Assembly: GCA_965194505.1 (NCBI GenBank)
Contig: OZ239144.1
Location: forward strand, 372,001 to 436,000
Origin: Hahnella aquatica
GTDB taxonomy: Bacteria; Pseudomonadota; Gammaproteobacteria; Burkholderiales; Burkholderiaceae_A
Direction: 5' to 3'
Length of the DNA: 64,000 bases
Made by a program: the position numbers and the translations under genes. Below, in pieces: positions 8,012 to 16,409 of the stretch; positions within the stretch are counted from its first letter, which is position 1, and every line of letters starts with the position of its first letter. Under the pieces are notes generated by a model. The model ran no database searches. It was not told where the DNA came from and saw nothing but the letters and a program-made list of their open reading frames with translations.

Positions 8012-10933
8012 CTAGGCGGGGAGCTGGTCGCGCTGCTCGGTCAGGCGGCTGAGCGTGGATTCAAACTCGGCCAACCGGGCCCGCTCCTGGGCCACCACGG
8101 CCTCGGGTGCGCGGGCCACGAAGGATTCATTCGAGAGCTTGGCCGTGGCCTTCTGCACCTCTGCCGCCATGCGATCAATTTCTTTGCTGAGTCGAGCCCG
8201 TTCGGCGGCCGGGTCCACCTTCACTTCGAGCATGAGCTTGAGGCTGCCGACAATCTGAACCGGGGCCTGCAGACCAGGGTTGGGCTGCTCCAAGGTCTTG
8301 GTGAATCGAACGCCACTGGTCTTGCCCAGCATCTGCAGGGCATCGGCGATCAGTTGCTGGTCGTCGGGTGTTGTAACCCGGGTGGAGGCATCTTCCACGC
8401 AGACCTGCAGGGGCACGCGGTCGGCGGGTGAGAGGCCCATCTCGGCGCGCAGCGAGCGAATGGCAGAGACCAAGGCCTGGAGTTCGGCCATCTGGGCCTC
8501 GGCCTCGGGGTCGAGTTTCTTGAGGTCTGCCACGGGATAGGCCGCGGTCACGATGCTGTCGGCCTCGCCGTTGGCCAGCCGGGCGGATCGGCCGGCCAGG
8601 GGTGCCACCACCTGCCAGAGGGCCTCGGTGACAAACGGAATGATGGGATGGGCCAGCCGAAGAATGGCCTCCAGCACACGCAGCAGGGTGCGCCGCGCGG
8701 CCTTGGCCTGGTTCTCCTTCTCGCCCTGGAGCGCACGCTTGGCGAGTTCCACATACCAGTCGCAGAAGTCGTTCCAGACGAACTCGTAGATCTCTTTGGC
8801 GGCGAGGTCGAACCGGTAGGCCGTGAGGTGCTGGTGGACATGGTCCTCGGCCCGCTGCAGCCGGGAGATGATCCACCGGTCGACAAAGGTGAAGTGCAGG
8901 GGCCCATCGGGGCCGCAGTCGCCTGCACAGACGGAGAGCCCGCAGTCCTTGCCCTCGGTGTTCATGAGCACGAAGCGGGTGGCATTCCAGAGCTTGTTAC
9001 AGAAGTTTCGATAGCCCTCGCAGCGCGAGAGGTCGAAGTTGATGTTGCGGCCGGGTGTTGCGAGGCTGGCGAAGGTGAATCGCAGGGCGTCGGTGCCGTG
9101 GGCCGTGATGCCTTTGGGAAACTCAGCCCGTGTCTTCTTCTCGATCTGCGAGGCCTGCTTGGGATTCATGAGGCCTGCGGTGCGCTTGGCCACCAGGGCA
9201 TCGACCTCAATGCCATCGATGAGGTCGATGGGGTCGAGGGTGTTGCCCTTGCTCTTGCTCATCTTCTGGCCTTCGCCATCGCGAACCAGGGCATGGACAT
9301 AGACATCGCGGAAGGGCACCTGCCCCGTGAAGTGGGTGGTCATCATGATCATGCGAGCCACCCAGAAGAAGATGATGTCAAAGCCGGTGACCAGCACGCT
9401 CGAGGGCAGGAACTGGGAGAGGCCAGGCTGAAGGTTGGGCCTGCCGTCCTTCCATTCCTCGCCCGGCACCACCAGTGTGGAGAACGGCACCAGGGCCGAG
9501 GAGAACCAGGTGTCGAGCACATCGGGGTCTCTCACGAGGGCACCCGACCAGCCGGCCGCCTTGGCCTTGGCCGTGGCCGCCTCGAGGGAATCGGCCACAA
9601 AGACGCTGCCATCTTGAATGGGCTGGCCTTGGTCGTCGGCCTTGTAATAGGCTGGAATCTGATGGCCCCACCAGAGCTGGCGTGAGATGCACCAGTCTTG
9701 AATGTTCTCGAGCCAATGCCGGTAGGTCGTGGTCCAGTTCTCTGGAAAGAAGCGCACCTCGCCGGTGTCGACCACGTCGAGCGCCCGCTGGGCAATGGAG
9801 CGACCGGGGGTGAAGCTGCCCTGCGGCGCAGGCTTGCTCATGGCCACGAACCATTGGTCGGTGAGCATGGGCTCGATCACGACGCCCGTGCGGTCACCAC
9901 GGGGAACCATGAGTGTGTGGGGCTTGGAGGCCACAAGCAGTTCTTGGGCCGTGAGGTCTGCAAGGATGCGCTTGCGTGCCTCTTCACGGCTCAGGCCTCG
10001 ATAGGCCGCTGGGGCCTCATCGTTGATGCGGGCATCCAGGGTGAATACATTGAGCATGGGCAGGCCATGCCGCTGGCCCATGGCGTAGTCGTTGAAGTCG
10101 TGGGCGGGCGTGATCTTCACGCAGCCGGTGCCGAAGGCCGGGTCGACATAATCATCCGCGATGATCGGAATCTCGCGGCCCACCAGGGGAAGGCGAATCA
10201 TCTTGCCGATGAGGGACTGGTAGCGGGAGTCGTCGGGGTGCACGGCCACGGCCTGGTCGCCCAGCATGGTCTCGGGTCGTGTGGTGGCCACCACCAGGCT
10301 GCCGCTGCCATCGGCCAGCGGATAGCGCAACTCCCAGAGGTGTCCCTGCTCCTCCTCACTCACCACTTCCAGGTCGGAGACCGCGGTGAGCAGGGTTGGG
10401 TCCCAGTTCACCAAGCGTTTGCCGCGGTAGATGAGGCCCTGCTCATAGAGCTGGATGAAGACGGCCTGCACCACCGCCGAGCAGGTCGGGCTCATGGTGA
10501 AGTATTCCAAGGACCAGTCGCAGCTCGCGGCGAGCCTGCGCATCTGTCCGGTGATGGTGGTGCCCGACTGCTCCTTCCAATCCCAGACCTTTTTCAGAAA
10601 GCCCTCTCGGCCGAGGTCGTGGCGGGAGACGCCCTGGGCATCGAGCTGACGCTCGACGACGATCTGTGTGGCGATGCCGGCATGGTCGGTGCCCGGCAGC
10701 CACAGGGTGTTGTCGCCGCGCATGCGATGCCAACGGGTGAGGGTGTCCATCAGGGTCTGGTTGAAGGCATGGCCCATGTGCAGGGTGCCGGTGACATTGG
10801 GCGGTGGCAGTTGGATGCAGAAGGCCTCGGCCTTGGGCTGCTGGCCGGCTGCATAGAGGCCACGACGCTCCCACTCCGGCCCCCAGTGGGCTTCGAGTTG
10901 GGCGGGTTCAAAGGATTTATCGAGCGTCGACAT
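8012..10933 (-). CDS. valS: valyl-tRNA synthetase
   Basis: A class I aminoacyl-tRNA synthetase that charges tRNA-Val, 973 residues. The start MSTLDKSFEP at 10933 is the family start; an extension to 11047 has no similarity and would run deep into holC. The HIGH motif is HMGH (residues 52-55) within PPPNVTGTLHMGHAF, and KMSKS is present as QKMSKSKGN. The CP1 editing domain, anticodon-binding domain and C-terminal coiled coil (repeats of ER, LSKEIDRM, ARLAEFESTLSRL) are all in place. Its start lies inside the last 17 bases of holC, so it is read as part of pepA-holC-valS, the same order as in E. coli. Confidence 0.97.
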   Translation of the reverse strand: MSTLDKSFEPAQLEAHWGPEWERRGLYAAGQQPKAEAFCIQLPPPNVTGTLHMGHAFNQTLMDTLTRWHRMRGDNTLWLPGTDHAGIATQIVVERQLDAQGVSRHDLGREGFLKKVWDWKEQSGTTITGQMRRLAASCDWSLEYFTMSPTCSAVVQAVFIQLYEQGLIYRGKRLVNWDPTLLTAVSDLEVVSEEEQGHLWELRYPLADGSGSLVVATTRPETMLGDQAVAVHPDDSRYQSLIGKMIRLPLVGREIPIIADDYVDPAFGTGCVKITPAHDFNDYAMGQRHGLPMLNVFTLDARINDEAPAAYRGLSREEARKRILADLTAQELLVASKPHTLMVPRGDRTGVVIEPMLTDQWFVAMSKPAPQGSFTPGRSIAQRALDVVDTGEVRFFPENWTTTYRHWLENIQDWCISRQLWWGHQIPAYYKADDQGQPIQDGSVFVADSLEAATAKAKAAGWSGALVRDPDVLDTWFSSALVPFSTLVVPGEEWKDGRPNLQPGLSQFLPSSVLVTGFDIIFFWVARMIMMTTHFTGQVPFRDVYVHALVRDGEGQKMSKSKGNTLDPIDLIDGIEVDALVAKRTAGLMNPKQASQIEKKTRAEFPKGITAHGTDALRFTFASLATPGRNINFDLSRCEGYRNFCNKLWNATRFVLMNTEGKDCGLSVCAGDCGPDGPLHFTFVDRWIISRLQRAEDHVHQHLTAYRFDLAAKEIYEFVWNDFCDWYVELAKRALQGEKENQAKAARRTLLRVLEAILRLAHPIIPFVTEALWQVVAPLAGRSARLANGEADSIVTAAYPVADLKKLDPEAEAQMAELQALVSAIRSLRAEMGLSPADRVPLQVCVEDASTRVTTPDDQQLIADALQMLGKTSGVRFTKTLEQPNPGLQAPVQIVGSLKLMLEVKVDPAAERARLSKEIDRMAAEVQKATAKLSNESFVARAPEAVVAQERARLAEFESTLSRLTEQRDQLPA

Positions 10934-11372
10934 GTTGGAGATCGTGGCGGGTGATGGGATAACCGCGGTCGCGGTAGAAGGCAAATCGCAGGCGGGCCTT
11001 TTGTTTGTCGATGTCATCGGGCCCAACGATTTCAAAGACACGGTCAAAACTGCTGAAGAACTCGGGCACCTCGTCGTCGAGGTTGACCAACAGGTGTGGC
11101 GTGCGGGGTGCCGAGGGCATCCAGGGTGCGCCGCAGAGGATCACTGGGGACTCCTCGGCCAGGGGATGGTCGGCCGGCACGTGGGGCAGGAAGTCTTCGT
11201 CGGAGAACTCGTAGAGGAGGTCGTCGAACTGGGCCAGCCGGGCCGCCTCCGCGCAAAAGACAATGAGCGGCTTCTCCTCGGTGGCGGCCTTGGACCGCAG
11301 TGCCTTGCGGACCAGGCGGCAGGCGTGGGTCAGGCGGTCTGGCGTGTTGAAGTGGAAGTCAACACTGGTCAC
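10917..11372 (-). CDS. holC: DNA polymerase III chi subunit
   Basis: A 151-residue chi subunit, which links the clamp loader (through psi) to single-strand binding protein. The frame matches family features: VDFHFNTPDRLTHACRLVRKAL at the start, PLIVFC, DDLLYEFSDEDFLPH and HLLVNLDDEVPEFFSSFDRVFEIV. The start is a GTG at 11372 overlapping the pepA stop (GTGA); the longer open frame to 11792 is antisense noise inside pepA. The end overlaps the valS start by 17 bases. The order pepA-holC-valS is widely conserved in Proteobacteria and supports the assignment. Confidence 0.93.
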   Translation of the reverse strand: MTSVDFHFNTPDRLTHACRLVRKALRSKAATEEKPLIVFCAEAARLAQFDDLLYEFSDEDFLPHVPADHPLAEESPVILCGAPWMPSAPRTPHLLVNLDDEVPEFFSSFDRVFEIVGPDDIDKQKARLRFAFYRDRGYPITRHDLQHVDAR

Positions 11373-12979
11373 GCCAGGCCGTTCTTGAGGAACTCCACCA
11401 GAAGGCCCACGGGCCGGCCCGTTGCGCCCTTGTTCTGGCCACTTCGCCAGGCGGTGCCCGCGATGTCGAGGTGGGCCCAACGATAGTTCTTGGCAAAGCG
11501 CCACAGGAAGCAGGCGGCGGTCACGCTGCCGGCCGCTCGGCCACCGATGTTGGCCATGTCGGCAAAGGGCGACTTCAGCTGCTCTTGATAGTCCTCCTCG
11601 AGCGGCATGCGCCAGGCGGTGTCGAGGCGGGTCTTGCCCGCATCGATGAGGGCCTGGGCGAGCGCATCGTCTGCACTGAAGAGGCCAGAGTTCACGGCAC
11701 CGAGTGCAATCACGCAGGCGCCGGTGAGTGTGGCAATGTCCACCACGGCCGCGGGCTTGAACTGCTTGTCGACATAGGTGAGGGCATCGCAAAGGATGAG
11801 ACGGCCTTCGGCATCGGTGTTGAGAATCTCGACGGTCTGCCCCGACATCGTCTGCACGATGTCGCCGGGTCGGGTGGCCGAGCCACTGGGCATGTTTTCG
11901 GCCGTGGGGATCACGCCGACCACATTGCGCTTGAGGCCCATCTCCGCCACGGCATGCATCACCCCCAGCACGGTGGAGGCGCCCGACATGTCGTACTTCA
12001 TTTCATCCATCTCGGCCGGTGGCTTGAGCGAAATGCCGCCGGTGTCGAAGGTGATGCCCTTGCCCACCAGCACCAGTGGCGCTTCTTTGGCGGTGCCACC
12101 GTTGTGCTGGAGCACGATGAACTGGGGCGGCTGCACGGAGCCCTGGGCCACGGCCAGCAGGGCATTCATGCCGAGCTTTTCCATGGCAGCGCGGTCGAGC
12201 ACCTCGGCCTTGAGCCGGAACTGGCGGGCGAGGGTCTTGGCGGTGTTGGCCAGGAAGGTGGGCGTGCAGATGTTGGGGGGCAGGTTGCCGAGGTCTTTGG
12301 TGAGCTCGATGCCATTGGCCAGGGCCTGGGCCTCTCCAATGATCTTGGGCGCATCGGTGGGTCGCAGGTCGCCGGGCAGGAGCATCTCAACGCTTCGCAA
12401 CGAGGGCTGATCGGCCACCTTGGTGGCCTTGGCCGTTTTGGCCACGGGCTTTGCGGCGCCCTCGGAGCCGGCCTTGCTCTTGAAGCGGTCGAACCGATAG
12501 AGGGCCTCGCGGCAGGCGAGCACGTGGGTCTGCACACGCCAACTGCCGTCGCGGCTGCCCACGGCCACCTCGGTGAGGTAGGAGGACACCCGCTTGACGC
12601 CCTTCAGGGACACCATGGCCTTGGTGGCCGACTTCACCGCATCGGCAAAGACCTTCTCTGTGAGGGCCTCCTTCTTGCCGAGGCCCACGAGCAGCACGCG
12701 GGTGCTGGCCAGGCCGTCGAGGTCGCGCAGCAGCAGGGTGGTGCCGGCCTTGGCATCGAAGTCGCCAGCCTTGAGCAGTCGGGCCAGGGCGCCGTTGGAG
12801 ACCTTGTCGACCACGCGGGCGGGCATGGTGAGCTCCACCCCGTTGGGTGTGGCAAAGAGCGCCACCCAGGCGCAGTCGGCGCCGGCCCGATCCACGGGCT
12901 TGTTGCTGGCGATAAATTCAATGGATTCCCGAGCTTCGCCCGGGTCTTTGACTTCTTTCATGCTGGAAGCAACGGTCAT
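11369..12979 (-). CDS. pepA: leucyl aminopeptidase (M17)
   Basis: A cytosolic M17 metalloaminopeptidase that removes N-terminal residues from peptides; family members also bind DNA (XerC/D accessory role in E. coli). It has 536 residues, somewhat longer than the usual 500. The extra length includes a lysine/alanine-rich linker (about residues 168-188: KSKAGSEGAAKPVAKTAKAT) between the N-terminal domain and the peptidase domain. Catalytic metal-binding motifs VGKGITFDTGGISLK and NTDAEGRLIL are intact. The start at 12979 is preceded on the minus strand by a TATAAT at 13012-13017 and a leader of about 26 bases. It shares the 45-base intergenic region with the divergent lptF. Confidence 0.95.
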   Translation of the reverse strand: MTVASSMKEVKDPGEARESIEFIASNKPVDRAGADCAWVALFATPNGVELTMPARVVDKVSNGALARLLKAGDFDAKAGTTLLLRDLDGLASTRVLLVGLGKKEALTEKVFADAVKSATKAMVSLKGVKRVSSYLTEVAVGSRDGSWRVQTHVLACREALYRFDRFKSKAGSEGAAKPVAKTAKATKVADQPSLRSVEMLLPGDLRPTDAPKIIGEAQALANGIELTKDLGNLPPNICTPTFLANTAKTLARQFRLKAEVLDRAAMEKLGMNALLAVAQGSVQPPQFIVLQHNGGTAKEAPLVLVGKGITFDTGGISLKPPAEMDEMKYDMSGASTVLGVMHAVAEMGLKRNVVGVIPTAENMPSGSATRPGDIVQTMSGQTVEILNTDAEGRLILCDALTYVDKQFKPAAVVDIATLTGACVIALGAVNSGLFSADDALAQALIDAGKTRLDTAWRMPLEEDYQEQLKSPFADMANIGGRAAGSVTAACFLWRFAKNYRWAHLDIAGTAWRSGQNKGATGRPVGLLVEFLKNGLA

Positions 12980-13011
12980 GACAAAATGCCTAGCAATGGA
13001 CGAAAACCCTC

Positions 13012-13019
13012 ATTATAAA
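13012..13019. promoter_or_regulatory. overlapping divergent -10 elements of pepA and lptF
   Basis: The short AT-rich block in the 45-base gap reads as a perfect TATAAT on the minus strand (13012-13017, toward pepA). It also reads as TATAAA on the plus strand (13014-13019), five bases before the lptF GTG. The two -10 elements share four base pairs, so polymerase could occupy only one at a time. The -35 boxes are weak in both directions. Confidence 0.4.
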
Positions 13020-13024
13020 AGCCC

Positions 13025-14164
13025 GTGATCTTTCACAAAGCCCTATTGCAAGAACTCAGGGCCATGGGCGGTGTGGTTTTTGCCACCCTGCTGACGATTG
13101 TGGTCACGACCACGCTCATCCGAACCCTGGGCCGGGCGGCCTCTGGGAAGGCGGACAGCGAGCTGGTGCTCCCCCTGATCGCCCTCTCCACGGTGAATTC
13201 CCTGGGCCTGGTCATTAGTCTGACGGCCTTCATTTCCGTGCTCATGGTGCTCTCGCGGCTCTGGCGGGATTCGGAGATGGTGGTTTGGCTGTCCTCTGGC
13301 AAGAGCCTGTTGAGCCTGGTGCGGCCGGTCTGGCGCTTCATTTGGCCCTTGGCCCTTGCGGTGGCCACGATCAGCCTGGTGGTCTCGCCCTGGGCCCGTC
13401 AGCAGTCCGAGGAACTGCGCCAGCAGTTCGACACCCGCGAGGACAGTCGCCGCATTGCGCCGGGCCAGTTTCGAGAGTCCAACCGCGGCACCCGAACCTT
13501 TTTTGTGGAGAACCCGAGCGAGGAGTCGACCGAGCTGGGCATGGTCTTTGTGGTCACGCGCGAAGTCGATGGCCGCGAGTCGGTGCTGCTGGCCGCCCGC
13601 GGGCGATTTGAATCCGATTCGTCCGGTGAGCCCTGGGTCTACATTCAAGACGGCACGCGCACGGATTTCCAACCTCCCAGCGGTGGTGCAGCCCTGGCGG
13701 TGCGCACCATGACCTTCGAGGGCTATCGGCTTCGAACCGATGCCGCACCGGGTGGCAAGGTGGTCGACCCGTCCGTGCGGGCCCTGCCACTGCACGTGCT
13801 CATGGCCATGCCCGGGCCGCAGCCCTTGGGTGAACTGGCCTACCGTGTGGGCCTGCCGATCTTGTGTGTGCTGCTGGGCTTTCTGGCCATTCCCTTGTCC
13901 TTCTCCAATCCGCGGGCCGGGCGCTCCTTTCACCTGCTCTTTGCCTTTCTCATCACCATGGTGGCCAACAACCTCTTGGCCGTGAGCCAGGCCTGGATTT
14001 CTCAGGAGCGCATCAGTTTTGCGCTGGGCTGGTGGCCCATTCATGTTGGCCTGGCCTGCCTGCTGGCTGGCCTCTTCTGGTTCCGAATGGGGCTGCGTCG
14101 CGGCCCCATGGACTTGCTCTGGGCTACGGTTCGAGGGCTCCGCACTGGGGGTTCGGGCCGGTGA
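13025..14164 (+). CDS. lptF: LPS export ABC transporter permease LptF
   Basis: One of the two inner-membrane permeases that, with LptG and the LptB ATPase, extract lipopolysaccharide from the inner membrane and push it over the LptC-A-D bridge. It has 379 residues with a GTG start at 13025 giving MIFHKALLQELRAMGG. The topology is as expected: three N-terminal helices to about residue 125, a periplasmic beta-jellyroll (about 130-265) and three C-terminal helices (265-360). The motif TTTLIRTLG and C-terminal PLSFSNPRAGRSFHL are typical of LptF. No Shine-Dalgarno is visible and the -10 candidate is only five bases upstream. Its stop overlaps the lptG GTG. Confidence 0.94.
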   Translation: MIFHKALLQELRAMGGVVFATLLTIVVTTTLIRTLGRAASGKADSELVLPLIALSTVNSLGLVISLTAFISVLMVLSRLWRDSEMVVWLSSGKSLLSLVRPVWRFIWPLALAVATISLVVSPWARQQSEELRQQFDTREDSRRIAPGQFRESNRGTRTFFVENPSEESTELGMVFVVTREVDGRESVLLAARGRFESDSSGEPWVYIQDGTRTDFQPPSGGAALAVRTMTFEGYRLRTDAAPGGKVVDPSVRALPLHVLMAMPGPQPLGELAYRVGLPILCVLLGFLAIPLSFSNPRAGRSFHLLFAFLITMVANNLLAVSQAWISQERISFALGWWPIHVGLACLLAGLFWFRMGLRRGPMDLLWATVRGLRTGGSGR

Positions 14165-15288
14165 AGACCTTCTCTGCCTACCTGGCCCGTGGCATCTACG
14201 GACGGGTGGGCTTTGTGCTGCTGGGCTTCGTGGCCCTCTTTGCGCTCTTTGATTTTGTCTCCGAGCTCGAGGAAATTGGCCGCGGCAATTACCGACTGGC
14301 CGACGCCCTGCAGTACATCGTCCTGCGACTGCCCGCCATGGCCTACGAGCTCTTGCCCATTGCCTGTCTCATCGGAGGCCTGTGGGCCCTGGCGGGGCTG
14401 GCTGCCAGTTCTGAGTTCACCGTGGCCAGGGCCTCGGGCTTTCGTCCTGTGGATGCCCTGAAGACCATTGGCTGGACGGGCCTGCCCCTGGTCGTGGCCT
14501 GCGCCCTGCTCTCGGAGTGGGTGGTGCCATTCTCGGAGAACCTTGGCAGTCGACTGCGTGCAGAGGCCCTGGGCAGCTCCAGTGTGCAGTCCTTGCGCAG
14601 CGGCTACTGGCTGCGCGATGCGCTCACGGGTATTCCAGGCCCGGTGCGGGAGCGGATGATCAACCTCGTGGGGGCGAGCCCCGACCAGCGCCTCTTGGGC
14701 TTGGTGCTCTATGAGTTCGACCAAGACCGTCGCCTGCTGCGGGTGGTGCGTGCGGAGTCGGCCCGCTTTGAGTCGATTGAATCCCAAGGCTCGGTCGATG
14801 CGAGTGTCTGGCAGCTCACGGGCGTTCGCATGCTGGAACTGGGCCGGGACGAGACGGTGCGCCAGCGCAATGAGCCCACGCTGCGCATGCTCTCCGGTCT
14901 CTCGCCCACCACCTTGGGCGCGCTGCTGGTCAAGCCGGATCAGATGTCGGCCCACGACCTCTTCCAGTACACGGGCTACCTCAAGTCCGGCCGGCAGAGC
15001 GCCACCCGCTATGAGCTCGCCTTCTGGAAGAAGGTCTTCTACCCGCTGGCCGTCTGGGTCATGCTGCTGCTCGCCTTGCCTGCGGCCTACCTGCTGTCTC
15101 GGGGCGGCACCGTGGGCCTGAAGGTGTTTGTGGGTGTGCTGCTGGGCGTGGCCTTTCACCTGCTCAACAGCCTCTTCTCCCACCTGGGCGTGCTCAACAC
15201 CTGGCCTGCGCCAGTGGTGGCTGCCATCCCCACGGGGCTCGCACTGCTCCTGGCGATGGCAATGCTGCTGAGGGTGCAGCGAACCTAG
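14161..15288 (+). CDS. lptG: LPS export ABC transporter permease LptG
   Basis: The partner permease of LptF, 375 residues. The GTG start at 14161 overlaps the lptF stop (GTGA) and gives a typical LptG opening, VKTFSAYLARGIYGRVGFVL. The longer open frame from 13864 is out-of-frame noise inside lptF. Helices at about 15-35, 55-90 and 98-118 are followed by a periplasmic domain and three C-terminal helices with PLAVWVMLLLALPAAYLLSR. Together with LptF it forms the heterodimeric channel of the LPS exporter. It converges on the ferredoxin-reductase gene, 19 bases away, with no clear terminator between. Confidence 0.94.
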   Translation: MKTFSAYLARGIYGRVGFVLLGFVALFALFDFVSELEEIGRGNYRLADALQYIVLRLPAMAYELLPIACLIGGLWALAGLAASSEFTVARASGFRPVDALKTIGWTGLPLVVACALLSEWVVPFSENLGSRLRAEALGSSSVQSLRSGYWLRDALTGIPGPVRERMINLVGASPDQRLLGLVLYEFDQDRRLLRVVRAESARFESIESQGSVDASVWQLTGVRMLELGRDETVRQRNEPTLRMLSGLSPTTLGALLVKPDQMSAHDLFQYTGYLKSGRQSATRYELAFWKKVFYPLAVWVMLLLALPAAYLLSRGGTVGLKVFVGVLLGVAFHLLNSLFSHLGVLNTWPAPVVAAIPTGLALLLAMAMLLRVQRT

Positions 15289-15307
15289 GCTGTTGCTCGG
15301 TTTGTTC

Positions 15308-16378
15308 CTAGGCCGGCTTGCTGCTCGCGGCCTGCTTGGCGAGGTCTGCAGCGGTGGTGAAGGCATCCGCAAAGAACTCGTCTTCGGGCAGCCCACATTG
15401 GGCCACGAAGTCACGCTGGGCCGACTGCACCACGATGGGCGCACCACAGGCGTAGACGGAATGGCCTGAGAGGTCTGGGTGGTCTGCCATCACGGCCTGG
15501 TGCACAAAGCCTGTGCGGCCCGACCATTGGTCTTCGGCCAAGGCATCACTCACCACCGGAATGTACGAGAAGTGAGGAAGCGTCTTGGCCCACTGCTGTG
15601 CCAAGTCGTCCATGTAGAGGTCCTGTGGCCGACGGCCACCCCAATAGAGGGTCATGGGCCGCTCGATGCCCTTGAAGATGGCGTGCTCGATGACGGCCTT
15701 GATGGGCGCAAAGCCCGTTCCGCTTGCGAGAAAGACGATGGGCTTGGCGCTGTCCTCGCGCAGGAAGAAGGTGCCCTGTGGGCCCTCGAATCGGAGGATG
15801 TCTTTTTCCTTGACCGCGTTGATGGATGGGGTTCCGGTGCCAAAGAGGGCGTCGGTGAAGGCGCCGCCTGGCGTGTGCCGAATGTGAAGCTCCACCTGCT
15901 GGTTGTCGTGGGGGGCATTGGCCATGGAATAGCTGCGACGCTTGCCGTCCTTGAGCAGGATGTCGATGTACTGGCCGGCAAGGAACTGAAAGTTCTCGGT
16001 GGCGGGCAGTTGCAGTTTGATGATGGCCACGTCGGCGGCAGCACGCTCAATGCTGGCCACCCGGCAGGGCAGCTTGCGTGAGGGAATCATGCCGTCGGCG
16101 GCGACCACGCGGGCCGCCACGGTGAGGTTGCTGCGGGCGGTGGCCTGGCAGAGCAGCAGCTGGCCCTTGGCCCGCTCTTCATCCGAGAGGGCCTTGGTCT
16201 GGTACTCACCGTAGTCGACCTCGCCTTCTGAGAGGGTGGCCTTGCAGGAGCCACAGGCGCCATCTTTGCAGCCGTAGGGCAGCACGATGTTGGCCCGCAG
16301 GGCGGCCGCAAGAAGGGTTTCGCCATCATCGACGGAGAAGGATTTGCCAGATGGCGTGAGGGTGCAGGTGTGTGTCAT
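15308..16378 (-). CDS. 2Fe-2S ferredoxin / FAD / NAD(P)H reductase (AscD-like)
   Basis: A 356-residue three-domain electron-transfer flavoprotein. The N-terminal plant-type ferredoxin domain holds its cluster cysteines in CKDGACGSC (about residues 37-45) and LLC (about 75). A FAD domain follows with RRSYSMAN (about 147-154), then an NAD(P)-binding domain with VFLASGTGFAPIKA and YACGAP. Burkholderiales homologues are usually annotated as CDP-6-deoxy-delta-3,4-glucoseen reductase, but no deoxysugar genes lie nearby. The role here may be that of a generic reductase for an oxygenase or other partner. It lies 31 bases downstream of the giant uvrA on the same strand and could be its operon partner. 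Confidence 0.88.
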   Translation of the reverse strand: MTHTCTLTPSGKSFSVDDGETLLAAALRANIVLPYGCKDGACGSCKATLSEGEVDYGEYQTKALSDEERAKGQLLLCQATARSNLTVAARVVAADGMIPSRKLPCRVASIERAAADVAIIKLQLPATENFQFLAGQYIDILLKDGKRRSYSMANAPHDNQQVELHIRHTPGGAFTDALFGTGTPSINAVKEKDILRFEGPQGTFFLREDSAKPIVFLASGTGFAPIKAVIEHAIFKGIERPMTLYWGGRRPQDLYMDDLAQQWAKTLPHFSYIPVVSDALAEDQWSGRTGFVHQAVMADHPDLSGHSVYACGAPIVVQSAQRDFVAQCGLPEDEFFADAFTTAADLAKQAASSKPA

Positions 16379-16409
16379 GGTGGCCGCATTGTACCGGCGG
16401 GCCCGAGGG

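Noticed and set aside
9698..10954. 418-codon plus-strand frame opposite valS
   Set aside because: Lies wholly antisense to conserved synthetase domains; no recognisable motif or ribosome site.
10933..11047. N-terminal extension of valS
   Set aside because: The extra 38 residues lie in holC on the same strand and have no similarity; MSTLDKSFEP is the family start.
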